DNA of 64,000 nt, taken from assembly GCA_031308135.1 (NCBI GenBank), contig JAHLJT010008756.1, positions 103,319,271 to 103,383,270 of the forward strand, given 5' to 3'. Under the pieces are notes generated by a model. That model had not been told where the DNA came from. It was given only the letters and a program-made list of their open reading frames with translations, and searched no databases. This stretch comes from Acheta domesticus. Taxonomy: Eukaryota > Arthropoda > Insecta > Orthoptera > Gryllidae. Shown piece by piece: positions 24,781 through 35,640 of the stretch; the first letter of the stretch is position 1, and each line of letters starts with the position of its first letter. Position numbers and translations under genes: made by a program.

Positions 24781-24966
24781 CTAATTAGTTTTGATGCCTC
24801 CTCTTAACTTCTTTCTTTTCCGAAGTTTATTCATTTTATCAATGAAAAGTTGTCGGAGGCCACATCGTTTGCTATTCTTACTGTTCTCGTTAGCTGCATT
24901 TGGACTTTCCCCGCTTTTGTTCCTCCCAACTACTTTGTAATTAGTTTTGTTCAACTTGTCCTCCAT
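24781..24966 (-). CDS. Candidate small protein or first coding exon (61 aa)
   Basis: The ATG at 24966 is in a favourable context (GCGATGG), directly downstream of a GC-rich island on the minus strand. The product begins MEDKLNKTNYKVVGRNKSGE. It is hydrophilic throughout and ends with a basic cluster, MNKLRKRKKLRGG, that could be a nuclear-localisation or nucleic-acid-binding patch (inference). No domain is recognised. The balanced codon content stands out from the AT-rich DNA to its left. A GTAAGA donor-like site lies inside the frame at 24881-24876, and a weaker GTAATT overlaps the stop at 24781. The start may therefore belong to a spliced gene whose next exon lies to the left. Reading it as a chance ORF remains possible. 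Confidence 0.33.
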   Translation of the reverse strand: MEDKLNKTNYKVVGRNKSGESPNAANENSKNSKRCGLRQLFIDKMNKLRKRKKLRGGIKTN

Positions 24967-25290
24967 CGCTAGCCCCGAATACACACTCCTCCCGCTGTGT
25001 TAGCGAAGAGCGAAGAAGCACTCTCCGTCAATGAAACACTCGCCGCGCGCTCTGCGACGCCTCAGGCGTTTCATTGACCAGGCGCGCCCCTTCGCCCCCC
25101 CTCCACCGCCACCCCCACCCCACTCCACCTCGCTTTCGCCATCGGAACGGAAACGCCGTCGGACGCGGCGCCCAGTGACCTTCGATACGCCATTCTCCGC
25201 CCATTCATTTGTCCCACGACGACTTGCGAGTGGAGATGTTGCAGAACTCGTAGGCGGCTTCCGAATTGGAATCACTTTGTGGTTCTGATA
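24967..25290 (-). promoter_or_regulatory. GC-rich promoter-like island upstream of the small ORF
   Basis: This CpG-rich block lies immediately upstream of the ATG at 24966 on the minus strand. It contains an 11-bp-arm inverted repeat, GTCAATGAAAC at 25027-25037 and GTTTCATTGAC at 25068-25078, and a C-rich run near 25095-25125. There is no clear TATA box. A promoter role is inferred from position and composition. Confidence 0.35.
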
Positions 25291-25484
25291 CTCTAACAAC
25301 GATCTGATTCGGAACTTCATGAAATGTCACGTGGAGTAAAAATTGTGGGTAACATGTAGCAGACCTTCTCTGGAGTGTAGGAACAGTCGTAACATTTAGT
25401 GTACCTCTCCAGCACACAGATTGCTATAAATGTAAACATCACGCTGACATTGAATCAAATGAATCAAATAAATGTATCAGATCT

Positions 25485-25524
25485 GGAATCATATGAGGGA
25501 TAAATGTATCCCTCATATGATTCC
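25485..25524. repeat. Perfect inverted repeat, 17-bp arms, 6-base loop
   Basis: The arm GGAATCATATGAGGGAT (25485-25501) and its exact reverse complement (25508-25524) flank AAATGT. No target duplication is visible. It resembles the longer palindrome at 14139-14196 in perfection, but not in sequence. Confidence 0.95.
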
Positions 25525-25754
25525 ATTCTCTTGAAAAATAAGTTGTTTTATGTAATTTAAAATATAAATATCAACAAGAAAATGTATTCTCTGCGTGAAA
25601 ATAATTATTGCTTACAAACGAGTAACTAATATAGTCAAGAATGACTTATTAATAATAGCAACATTGTGCCATCGTTTTCTTGCAGAGTGTAGCAATATAT
25701 ATTATCCTTACGCAATAAGAAAAATATGGAAACAAGGCCTTCTAAAATATTTGT

Positions 25755-26100
25755 CCACTGGTTCCCGTCGTCCAGACCTCCGGTCGCTCTGCCTAGTGTG
25801 GCGGCCCACTCGAAGACCGCAAGCGCGCGCGGGGCGACACCGGACGCGGCGCGGCCCCGGAATCCGAGCAGCGCGGCGCCTTGGGCGGTGTCCAGACCGC
25901 GCGCGGTATGCAAATAGCCGCGCCGCCCCCTCCCCCCTCCGCCACGTGCATATAGACGCGCGCGGGGACGGATTAATAAATGGACCGAAAGAAGACGCAC
26001 CCGCGCAGAGTCGCGGCGAGGGCGGGCCCTGGGCGGGTCGGGGCTAGGCGGACTAGGCCCGCGCTTCGCCCACCGGCCGTGCGGCCGTGCGAGGGAACTC
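25755..26100. other. GC-rich, CpG-rich island with octamer and E-box-like sites
   Basis: It contains ATGCAAATAG (25909-25918), the POU octamer, and CCACGTGCATATAG (25942-25955). Both are common in promoters and enhancers (general knowledge). Frames of 150 and 195 codons are open on opposite strands and extend well into flanking AT-rich DNA, so they are unlikely to be exons. Confidence 0.4.
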
Positions 26101-26247
26101 GAGAAAAATACAAAAACAGGCATTTTACGTTTTTCAAATGGGCCCATAAATTGAAAGAAAATTGTCCAGGCCCTGGTCGTATTTATCGTTTTGACAGATA
26201 CCCAAGAAATCAGGAAAATCAAAAAATTATTAAACTGTTTCGATTTT

Positions 26248-26640
26248 GACTGAAAAATGTAAACATTTGATTATGCTATTTCGCCTGCTCTAGTACTGTG
26301 CGTCCCCACTGAATCACGAAACTCAGTGGGATACTGCGTTCGACACAGCTGACGTCAAAAGCCAGATTCCAAGGAAGAGACAGTCCGCAATGATGCATTT
26401 GCTATTCATGGAATTTCATTTCATTCATGCATTAAGAAAAATAAATTGATTTGAATTTTATGTGAAGAAATATTGTACTGGTATCCGATTATACTACGCT
26501 ATGTAATTTCAGCATTTGTGAAGGATGTTTTTCTTAAAATATTTAATTTATAATAGTATTATACACAAAAGTTTTTTTGAACAGTATGCCCGCTATTTTC
26601 TGGAGAATTATTCTGTATGGTTTTGTTCAGCAACTTTTTA
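26248..26640 (+). repeat. Dispersed repeat family D, copy 1
   Basis: Collinear with 30210-30650. Shared blocks in order: GACTGAAAAATG, CATTTGATTATG, ACTGTGCGT, GACGTCAAA/TACGTCAAA, TCCAAGGAA, then TTAAAATATTTAATT/TGAAATATTTAATT and TATGGTTTTGTTCAGCA at the right end. Inside, CCCACTGA and TCAGTGGG form an inverted pair (26308-26333). No coding content or terminal inverted repeats were found. Confidence 0.75.
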
Positions 26641-29600
26641 GCTGCAGCATGCATCTAGTTACTTATCATCGTGCAAAGTTGCTTAATGCCAGATGGAAGT
26701 TTGTTCACATGCAGTCTTTTAATTGTTACGTATTTGAGAATGCTAATCTAGATGCGAAACTTGTTGACATTCCATGAATTATCCAACTCAAAAATCTCAT
26801 AAGCTGTGTGTGTTCCTGTGCATACCAGTTCACCCTTCCGGGTATGTAAGGTTTCATTTGACGCATCTCGGTCTACTAGTGAGGAAATGATAATTTTTTT
26901 AGGATCCTTACAGATCATTTAAGATTCCTCGACAAATAAACTAGGGGAGTGATAAGCACATATAATTATTTTTCAGTAGGCATAATGACGAAACGGTGAA
27001 ATCCCGCATTGCCTGTCCGGCTTAACATGTATAATTGTCATTTCATTCATTTGATTGACGATAATTAATTCCAGTTTTGATTGACGATAATTATTCCTAG
27101 TTTTGCAATAAAAGAATTCAAACGTTTTCATTCAACTTTCTTTGCCTGAGGATAAACAAGACCGGCAACTGTATTAGTGGAAATTATTTTAATACGAACT
27201 CGCAAAGCGCAATAAAGAGTTTTTAAATGAAAACCCCACCGGAGGCACCTCATTATGGTAATGTGAAAGTATCAGAGTATAGAAATGTATATCAGATTGT
27301 TTTTCATTTGAATATAATTAGGAATATGCCATTAAATTAAAGTAGACATATCTATATGACATGGCATGTGTTTACATTTAACCATTATGGGAATGGAAAA
27401 AATATGTACGATTGTGTAGAAAATATTCTCTTAGATTTTTAGAATTAAGAAATACGTAGAATAAAATTTTGTGAAAAGATTTACATAATGTTTTTTCCGC
27501 CACAACTTACTTCTGCCTCATAAAAAATTCTGCTTTGTTCCAAAGACACGATCCAAAATGTATATAAAGATTTTCAGGACTTCCGTTTCTCAATAATAAT
27601 GACTCCAAATTGAAAGGGCGGGTCGACATGTCGCTGACCACGCTAAGGGGTGCCAACCCCTGAGCAAATTGTGTTACGCGAAGAATGGCACGGTGATTGA
27701 GCTCGGAAACGAACAATTGTAAATAAATGATGCGAAGGGGGAAATAACATGTGTCTGGCTTTTTTAGAATAGTAGCGTCCACTGCGGGTCCGGATTACGC
27801 ACGGAGCTGAAGGAGCGGCCGCTCTCGGGCTCCCGCAAGATTGAGGAAATTCCGCAAATTCTATAAAAACTCAGGAGGAAGAATAAAAGAAAGAAAGAAA
27901 GAAGGAAAGCGAAAAGTAGTGGAAAAGGTGTTCAGCGTTAGGGGAAATACTACATATTTTATACCGTTCTTTGTAAGTGATAAATACTACTCCAGTCCAA
28001 TTGCATGAAAATCCCTTGCGAGAATGGGTTCGAGAAAGATGTGACTGAATATTCTCATAGCCAGTATTATTTTCCTTTCTGGAATCAGTTATTCTAATAG
28101 AAACTTCCCTTACGTGCGCAATCGTTTTGAGACTGTCTTCCCAGATATTAGCAATCGGATCGTGTTATACTGTATTTGTTGGTCTTTGTTCAAGTCTGAT
28201 CGCTCAAGTCACATTTAGCCTTACGTAACTGGCGGTTCTGCTGTAGTTGGTGCTTCGAACATTGATTTGCAGGGAATTAAATGCTCTTAAAAAAGGAATC
28301 TCGATTCAAGTTTTTGGAATAGTCAGATTTGCCGTTGAAAGAGTTTACTTTGTCATTAAATCATTCGCAATAGCGAAAGATAGGCATGGCAACCGCAAAA
28401 TTTCAACAATGCGGGGCCCAAAAACGAAAGCTATTGGCGGATCGTGAACCCTCTACCTCGGTTTACCCTTTGAAATGAATACAAATATATCTATTAATCC
28501 ATTCTATTCGGAAAGATCAAGTACGTAAAGATTGGATGGTCATATTACGAAAAGATCATGTATGTATCAAGTATATATATGATCAGGAAAAATGCAAAAT
28601 TCATACGTACGATCCATAAATATAAATTGTTTCGTTTCTTCCCTACAAATAGGTGAGTATTAAAATATCAAAGTTTTCCCATATTGTTCGTGATACGTAA
28701 ATGTAAATAAACCATGTGAACTTCATGCTATAGATGTGTGTTTCCTTCTCTTAGACATGCGAAGAAAAATGTTTTTGCGACCGCAAATGGGTGAGAATGA
28801 TAATTGTTATATCCGATTTTTTGTGAGTAATTAATGTTAAGGTAGGTAACAGCTCTCAATGTAGATTCTTTTATTTATCTGTTTCTTGTATGTTTATGAA
28901 TATAAACAGAAAATGTGTAATTCTAATGTGCAGCTTATCTATTACTACTGCGTTCCAGTATATTAAATGAAGTATCACACAAGATTTCCTTGAAAATATT
29001 AGTCTCATCAAAAATGTTTCTTAAGAGATATTGTTTGGCATCATTGAGGAGAAAGTTATATTTATCTCTCTCTTATGACGTTATGACGACTAATGATTTG
29101 GAAAGAGCTAATGAAATGCAATTTTAGTGAGATTCATGTTTTATTTGTTTTGCCCTTTCAACGTTTCACGAATTACATTGATCCTTTTGTAAAATAAATT
29201 AGTATTAAAAAATCTATATATTACTCAATATATTATGTATTATCGGAAACGTTTTATAATTGTAGATGTTTGTGATGAAGCTGATATGAATACCTGTTCT
29301 GTGTAGGTTGGCATGATTTCATTACCCTAACTGTTTTGTATTCTATGTTATTCTATGTGCTTCACAAAGAAATTTCTAATAGATGAATCCTTTAATCAAA
29401 TAAAATTAAATTTGAATTGAATAATTTATCTCCCTAAGAAAAGATCGGGATTTAATTATGAAGAAATAAATTGTATTAAACAGCCCTCACATGAAGATCG
29501 CTCCGGGATCCCCGCAAGGGTTAATCCGAGCCTACACCACGGTAATGGCCCGTTGGTCTGCCACAAGACTTACTTTTTAATTTATTTAGAGAACAGTTCG

Positions 29601-30209
29601 CTTAATCATTAATGTAACAGATACAACGAGCACGTATAATTAATCAGTTTAGTTAATGAAGGTGAGAAGAAGCCTAATAAATTTCGAGAGCCGGTGAAAC
29701 AGAAATAAACTAGAAGTCAGACGAACCCAACGTTTTCTTGAAACCGTATTATAAATCGTTCTCAAATTTCTGGAACCTTTCACATACAAAAAATACCATA
29801 TTTGTGTAATACTGTTACTAATAAATGTAGTCTAAAATTTAAATAAATATTTAGAAGAAATTACTTTGAAGGACTGCCGGGAAGGAAATGTTCGAATACC
29901 AAATTAGGCTTGAATGTAATAAAATCAGTAATATACGTTTTTATATTTGAAAACAATTTAAATATATTCTGTCGTTTTTTTCAATTACAAAGATAGTAGA
30001 AATGTGTGAGGATAATAGAAGAATAAAGATATTGTGAAAGTATATAATGCTTCGAAAAGAATTAAACTGCGAAAAGTCGAGTTACAGATTTTTTTCCAGT
30101 TCTAGATCATTTCCTGGGTCTAATTTACCACGGCCAATTTACGAGTAGTTATTCAAAACTCTCCCAGATTTGAATCCCTGTTTTCTAAATTACTAGTTTC
30201 TAGTCTTAC
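26641..30209. other. Long AT-rich noncoding stretch
   Basis: No gene was recognised in 3.5 kb. A balanced patch at 27510-27860 opens a 91-codon minus frame next to a GTAAGT, but its phase does not suit the gene on the right and no acceptor is clear. A GAAA run lies near 27888-27905. A GC-richer patch at 29485-29570 contains a GGGTTAATCCG Otx/Bicoid-type core. Nothing firmer can be said. Confidence 0.55.
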
Positions 30210-30444
30210 GACTGAAAAATGCAAATATTTGATTATGTAATACCGCCTATTCACATACTGTGCGTACCGGCTACATTTTCATAACCATCGCGTCACTGCT
30301 TACGTCAAAGTTTCTGTTATTCAACAGCAAGGCTCCAAGGAATAGGCCGCCCGCCATTAAATATTTGGAATTCACGTGTTACGTATCGTGTTAAGAAACC
30401 GCTACATTTTTTATGTTCTTGGTAAAATGGTATGTAAAGAAGTG

Positions 30445-30499
<55 letters not shown>

Positions 30500-30650
30500 C
30501 TATTATGTAATTGCCGTATTCGTAAAAACTGTTTTTGTTGAAATATTTAATTTTTTGAAGTGTTATACGAGAGTACAATATTTGTTGTACTTGAGCAGTG
30601 CGCGTGCTTATTTTTGGAAAGCCATTTTGTATGGTTTTGTTCAGCAGTAT
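30210..30650 (+). repeat. Dispersed repeat family D, copy 2
   Basis: Same order of blocks as copy 1 at 26248-26640, ending with GTATGGTTTTGTTCAGCAG. It differs mainly by an AT dinucleotide run inserted or expanded in its middle. Both copies are on the plus strand. Confidence 0.75.
30451..30496 (+). repeat. Microsatellite (AT)23
   Basis: Pure AT dinucleotide run inside dispersed repeat D copy 2. Copy 1 has no such run, so it expanded or was lost after the copies separated. Confidence 0.97.
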
Positions 30651-31355
30651 TTCCCCTGATGTAGACAACTATCTCATTGTTTCTGTATTACGTCGCAATC
30701 ACACGTATTCGAACAGGAGAGGCAATTTGATGGCGTATAGTTTTAGGAAACGGCCACTTACGTTTATTTTTTATTAAAATTTTCGATACTAAGGGAAAAT
30801 TATTTGCCAATGAGTGGTCACCAAAAAGCGATAAGACCTACAATGAAATGAATAAACTTCTTCAGTTCAATACAATACAAACTCTGGCGTCAGGGGGAGA
30901 AATCAGTAGAAAAAAAATAGTTTCTCATTCACCCATATCTAAAAAGAAAATTAAAAAAAAAAACTTGCAATGCGCGTCCAGCATTTCTGCGAGAAAAGTT
31001 CACAAGTACAATTGAGGGACAAAAAATCAGAACGTATGAACTCCAAGTCAAAGTTTAATGTGTTTTGATGTAGTCATACTTTTCTGATGTGATATTGCTT
31101 CCTCCATTATTTAAATGGACAAAATTTATTTGTTGAAGCTAATGTGAATGAATTAATATGAATGAGCTGATATGGATTGTGGAGTTTAATACATTTGATC
31201 TGTTGCTTCACATTTTGTCTGTCATACGAAAGTACTTCCCAGACCGCATATTTGATTGTCTCTTTTCCATTCTTTATGGCTTCTACATCTTTTTTAAAAA
31301 TATTCCGCTATTTAATACGACTATTTTAAACAGTTACAATCAGAATCGACTGTCC
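30651..31355. other. AT-rich noncoding stretch
   Basis: No gene was recognised. Confidence 0.6.
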
Positions 31356-31630
31356 GAGAAGCACAAGCGCCTGGAGAGGCGCCTTGTCGGAAGATTCGAC
31401 GAGGAGCGCTGCCTCCGCGCTCCGCGTCAGGGCGTCAATCTCCACGGAGCGTCGTGGGGCGGCGGCAGCGGCGGCGCGGAGGGAGGCCCAGCGGGCAACG
31501 GTTGTGCAGCCTGACGCACCGCAGTCGCCGGCCCCGCGCGGTTGAATCTTGCGCTAATCCCTGCCGGTCCCCAGACGCGCCCGCGCCCGCGCCAGCGCAC
31601 AATTCCTGCGGCGGACTCGGAGGCTCTCGC
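31356..31630. other. GC-rich, CpG-rich island
   Basis: Sharp GC-rich block with frames open on both strands. The plus frame starts in AT-rich DNA and changes composition at the island edge. No splice signal fits. It abuts the putative MITE on its right. Confidence 0.4.
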
Positions 31631-31633
31631 ATA

Positions 31634-31899
31634 GGGCCGGATCCAGCCAATCATTTTGGAGGGGGCCATCATAGATTTTTGTTAAATAATAAACATTTGT
31701 TATTGTATTGTATATTATTTTTGTAGTGCATATATGATACTATACAATATTATGTTTTGAAATAATTACATGATTCTAACATAAATAAATATTTAAATCA
31801 ATTTTACCAAATAAAAGAATGTAACATTCGAAAACTTTAGGCTTTTTTGGGGGGGGTGGCATGGACCCAAGGAATCCCCTCCCTCTGGACCCACTACTG
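31634..31899. mobile_element. Possible MITE with degenerate terminal inverted repeats
   Basis: The left end GGGCCGGATCCAG and the complement of the right end, GTGGGTCCAGAGGGAGGGG, agree in part around GGxTCCAG. Each is followed inward by G-rich sequence. Such GGATCCAG ends are common in insect DNA-transposon relics (general knowledge). No clear target duplication was found, so this is tentative. Confidence 0.3.
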
Positions 31900-32689
31900 A
31901 TCTTGCACACCGTTAAAAACAGAGGGTGAATTTTTGGTGCTCTGCTCGTATGTTAAATGTTGAACTTAAACAATTTCCTAAAATTCAGAGAGCTCAACGA
32001 AAACGTGACTGAACCATTTTTAAGCGTGTATCAGAGAAAAATAATTTAAAAAATCGGAGCCATTGTTGAGAAAATTTGAAAATGTTGAGGCTTCGTGTAA
32101 AACGCTCCCCGAAATTGCAACATGCGTTTCAAACTATTTGAGATTGGCCAGAGCGATAGAGGAATATCAATTTTAGAGAAAATAGTCTAAACAGTTTAGA
32201 TGCTAGCGAGTTTAATTTGAAGATGGAATACTCAAAAAAATTGTAGGTTTATAGGGTAAATAATGCAGACTATTCCTAAAAGTAATAGTCAAGAATGATG
32301 TTTTGAGTTACATAATTATATATTATAAACACCAACAATAGGAGTTTCGAAAGCACACTAGAACAGAATTTTCTGTTTAAAATGAAATTTAATGCGACTT
32401 TTAAAGAAATCTTCAAATCAAATTTCAATACCTACAATTTCTTTTAGAATACAGAAGCAAACAAGAAGTGGAATATATCTCATGCATATATATTTAGTTA
32501 TAGATATTTGAGACTCAATCGCTTTAAGACCATAACTAGCATGACGTATTATGATGTTACAGAATTAATCTTGCATATAACGATTTCCCTTCGTCATACA
32601 GTCACGCTTTGATCACTTAAATGAAATTTGTGCCGAATATATTGCAAAACTCATTTCGTTCTTCCTTTCATGTTAGGTTAATCGAGAAG
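31900..32689. other. AT-rich noncoding stretch
   Basis: No gene or ordered feature was recognised. Confidence 0.6.
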
Positions 32690-32960
32690 CACTGCCTAGT
32701 GCCGTACGATTGCGTGATGTTTCATTTCGTGAGAACAGGAGCTCTTGTAGACGCCGTATGTTGCGTGCTTGCGTTAAGCTTCTCCTTATATCAATAACAC
32801 GGCTCCTAATTAGCCATTAACGTCATTTCCATTCGTTTAATTGGTTTTGAAGGTGCATCAAGTGATTAATAAAACAGAATTCGCAATGCACCATTTTATT
32901 CCTGGCCTGTGTCGAATAAGTGCCGAGCAGTGGCATCGCATCCATTGACGTGTTGGATTC
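32690..32960. promoter_or_regulatory. Candidate enhancer or conserved noncoding element
   Basis: Dense homeodomain-type cores occur over 150 bases. They include CCTAATTAGCCATTAACGTC (32806-32825), GTTTAATTGG (32837-32846) and AAGTGATTAATAAAAC (32860-32875), the last with an Exd/Hox-like TGATTAAT. Many stops exclude coding. The regulatory role is inferred. Confidence 0.35.
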
Positions 32961-33581
32961 AATTAGAAAGAATATTTTTTTAATCAAAATGTATTTTATT
33001 TTCGTTGCATATTCATTCCTAATTGGTCAGTCAATTATTTTAAATTAAATTCTGAAGTTCAATATCCTCTGAGGGCCAATTTATAGTTTGCAGTTTCGAC
33101 ACTTAAATTGATATTGCAATACTTAAGCAAACGAACCAATTGCAGCAGTTCAGGCCAAAGATGACTGTGAGAACACTTCTCAAATACTTCTGATCAACGA
33201 GATGTGTAAATTGAATTGCAGGCAAGCTCACGAAATAGTTTGAAAAAAAATATTTCCTATTCCTGTATTGTTTTGTTATGCGTTGAGCACCTCGTGATTA
33301 GTCTTGTTAAATGTAGTGAATAGCGAAGTGAAAGCGTTGTGAATACATTATGTAGAGTGTAATTTTTAGGCGAGAGCATATGTTTAAATTAGAGCACACG
33401 TTTAGGCTAGAGGTTTTCAATTTTGTATTCATTTGGTATTAGTTATATTATGTGTAAAAATGTATTGTAAATGTAATGTGTAATAATTTGGTGTACTATC
33501 GAACAGTTGCGCCACCGTGATCTTTCCAAAAGCAGTAAATAGCAAAAAGCAGTAAACTTTTTATATTTATTATTATTGTTG

Positions 33582-33621
<40 letters not shown>

Positions 33622-34208
33622 AAAAAGAGAGCGAAATGACACTTTGTCACTGGGCACTATAATAGTGCACAGTGCAGGTAAAAAAGCATCTGCTTACCTG
33701 GATGTTAGTGGGAAAATCAAAATATGGATGATAAGATATTGGCAGGTAGTAAAAGTATGATTTATGCGAATGAAGAGAAACGTTGAACTGTAATAGTACA
33801 AAGAATCACCTCTAACACAGAGGAAAGGAGGGGTCTCTAGCGAGGGCTCCTGAGAGCGACCGTTTCGTTTTGCGACTCTTAAAATAGCGCAGTTTAATAT
33901 TCGATGAAAGACCTCTCCTCTTACCGATCAACAAAAAATACAACAAAAAACTTTATAGTATGTACCTCCCAAATTTTCTACGGACACGCGGATCATCACA
34001 ATTACGCGTCATTTATCTTAAAACGTCTCTGTGTAGGAAAGACGCTCTACGCCACAGGTACTGAGACTGCAATGAGTTCAAAGCCATTAAACACAGGAAA
34101 CAGTTTTACGCAATTGGTAATTTCTTCAAGTCTCACACTTAAGTAAAATAAATTAAGTCAATTTCTTCCCAAATAGAAATATCCTGGTTATTACTTACTT
34201 CCTCATTG
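32961..34208. other. AT-rich noncoding stretch
   Basis: No gene was seen. A TTA microsatellite at 33566-33620 is listed separately. Confidence 0.6.
33566..33620 (+). repeat. Microsatellite (TTA)n
   Basis: Trinucleotide TTA/TTG run, pure TTA in its right half. Confidence 0.95.
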
Positions 34209-34445
34209 TTACCATGTTTTGTGAGTCCTTGGTACTGAAAAATCGATTGACGGCAAATAGTCTTTCCGTCCGTCTATGAACAACACTAGCGGCTAAGCCG
34301 TATGCAGGATTTTCACCAAAATTGATATTTCCCAATCGATTTGGCTGATGTAACAGACCCTTGAATTTGAAACAGAAATTTTAATTTGGGGGGAGGGTAC
34401 TTTACATTAAGTCCCTTGGACATTTTCAAAATGTTCAAAACAATG
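34209..34445 (+). repeat. Dispersed repeat family R, copy 3
   Basis: Best preserved match to copy 1 at 12900-13130: CATGTTTTGTGAG, AATCGATTGACGGCAAAT, CCGTCCGTCTATGAACAACA, CTAGCGGCTAAGCC, then a CATTTTCAAAATGTTC end block. Confidence 0.75.
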
Positions 34446-34889
34446 GCACCAAATGTTTGATTAATGTTAAATTTTTTTATTAAGACACTTAAGTGTGGTG
34501 CGAATGAAGAGGGTAATACAAATGTGCTTTCCTCAGAAACTACGTGTTTAAAATAAATGCTGAATGTCTTTCACGAAATTATTTGCAAAAAAATGTTTAA
34601 TTAGTCAGTGATATTTTTTGTTGATCAGCAGGTAATATCGGATTATCTACACACGAAACTGCTAAATCTTAACGGTGACGAAGCTCTATGAGATGGTGAG
34701 TTTGAGGAAGATATAGTGTTTTCAGTAATAGCTCTTCATAAACGCAGACGCTTAGTAATGCGCGCTGAAAGTGTGCTCTCCTTGCACTTAGTCGCCATCA
34801 TTCACTGGAAAAGACTCAGCAATGCAATTTACTTGTTTTGAGATGCAGGGTTTTCCTAAAGAGCAAATACAATCTACTTTGCATGCTGC
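34446..34889. other. AT-rich noncoding stretch
   Basis: No gene or ordered feature was recognised. Confidence 0.55.
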
Positions 34890-35110
34890 TTTGTGAATGC
34901 TCTCTCCACAGAGCTTCTATTATCGTGCAAAGCAATTCCTTGAGAGTGCGCCTGCGTTGGGGCGCAAGGAAGGGCGAGGCGGAGGAAGAGCATAATCACG
35001 TGATTGTTCCCGATTATAAATGCAGAGCGCGCACGACAGCGAGACCAAGATATTTTCTCCCTTTCTTTGCTGGCGATATTTTTTAAGAGAGACACCCTTG
35101 AAGGGCCGCA
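34890..35110. promoter_or_regulatory. Candidate promoter or enhancer island
   Basis: A balanced to GC-rich island contains the perfect 12-bp palindrome AATCACGTGATT (34994-35005) with a central E-box. It is followed after a few bases by GATTATAAATG (35012-35022), a TATA-like stretch, and upstream GGGCGCAAGGAAGGGCGAGG. Spacing is compatible with a plus-strand start near 35045, but no transcript evidence is available. Confidence 0.35.
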
Positions 35111-35640
35111 CCTATTCTCATCTACCATTCAGGAATTTTTTCACTTTAAACAAGAAGAATAAAGACCTGAAACCGTACTTCAAAACGCGTATAAATAATA
35201 TATTGTGAGAGAGAAATATTTTTATTTTAATTTACTGTGCTATATGTTTAAACTATTATTTTGAAACTAAAATTATAGTGTCCGAAAATTTACTCTCAAA
35301 AATTATTTGTCTACAATTATTTGTGTATCCAAGAGTCATTTGTATGTGGTTGCAGAAAAAAATAAAGCCGCAGAAAGATTTGGAGAAATATTTTAAGGCT
35401 CAGTTTGTTAATTTACTCTAATACAGTGAAAAAAATCAATAATGTACATAATGTACTGAATTTCATTTGTGGCCGTTTTCGCTGCAGAGTGGTTGAATAC
35501 AGGGACTTGAACGACATTTCATGCCATTGTCCTCCTCTCCATCTTTCACATTTTGTCATGACGATTTACTGAATCTCTGTTAACATCAGCTATCTTGATA
35601 CGTACAGCTTTGCAACACAGATGCCCTCCATGATGGCCTA
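35111..35640. other. AT-rich noncoding stretch
   Basis: No gene or ordered feature was recognised. Confidence 0.55.

Noticed and set aside
27507..27782. 91-codon minus frame ending at AGAA followed by GTAAGT
   Set aside because: No acceptor in a phase that would follow exon C (phase 2) and no recognisable content. Left as noncoding.
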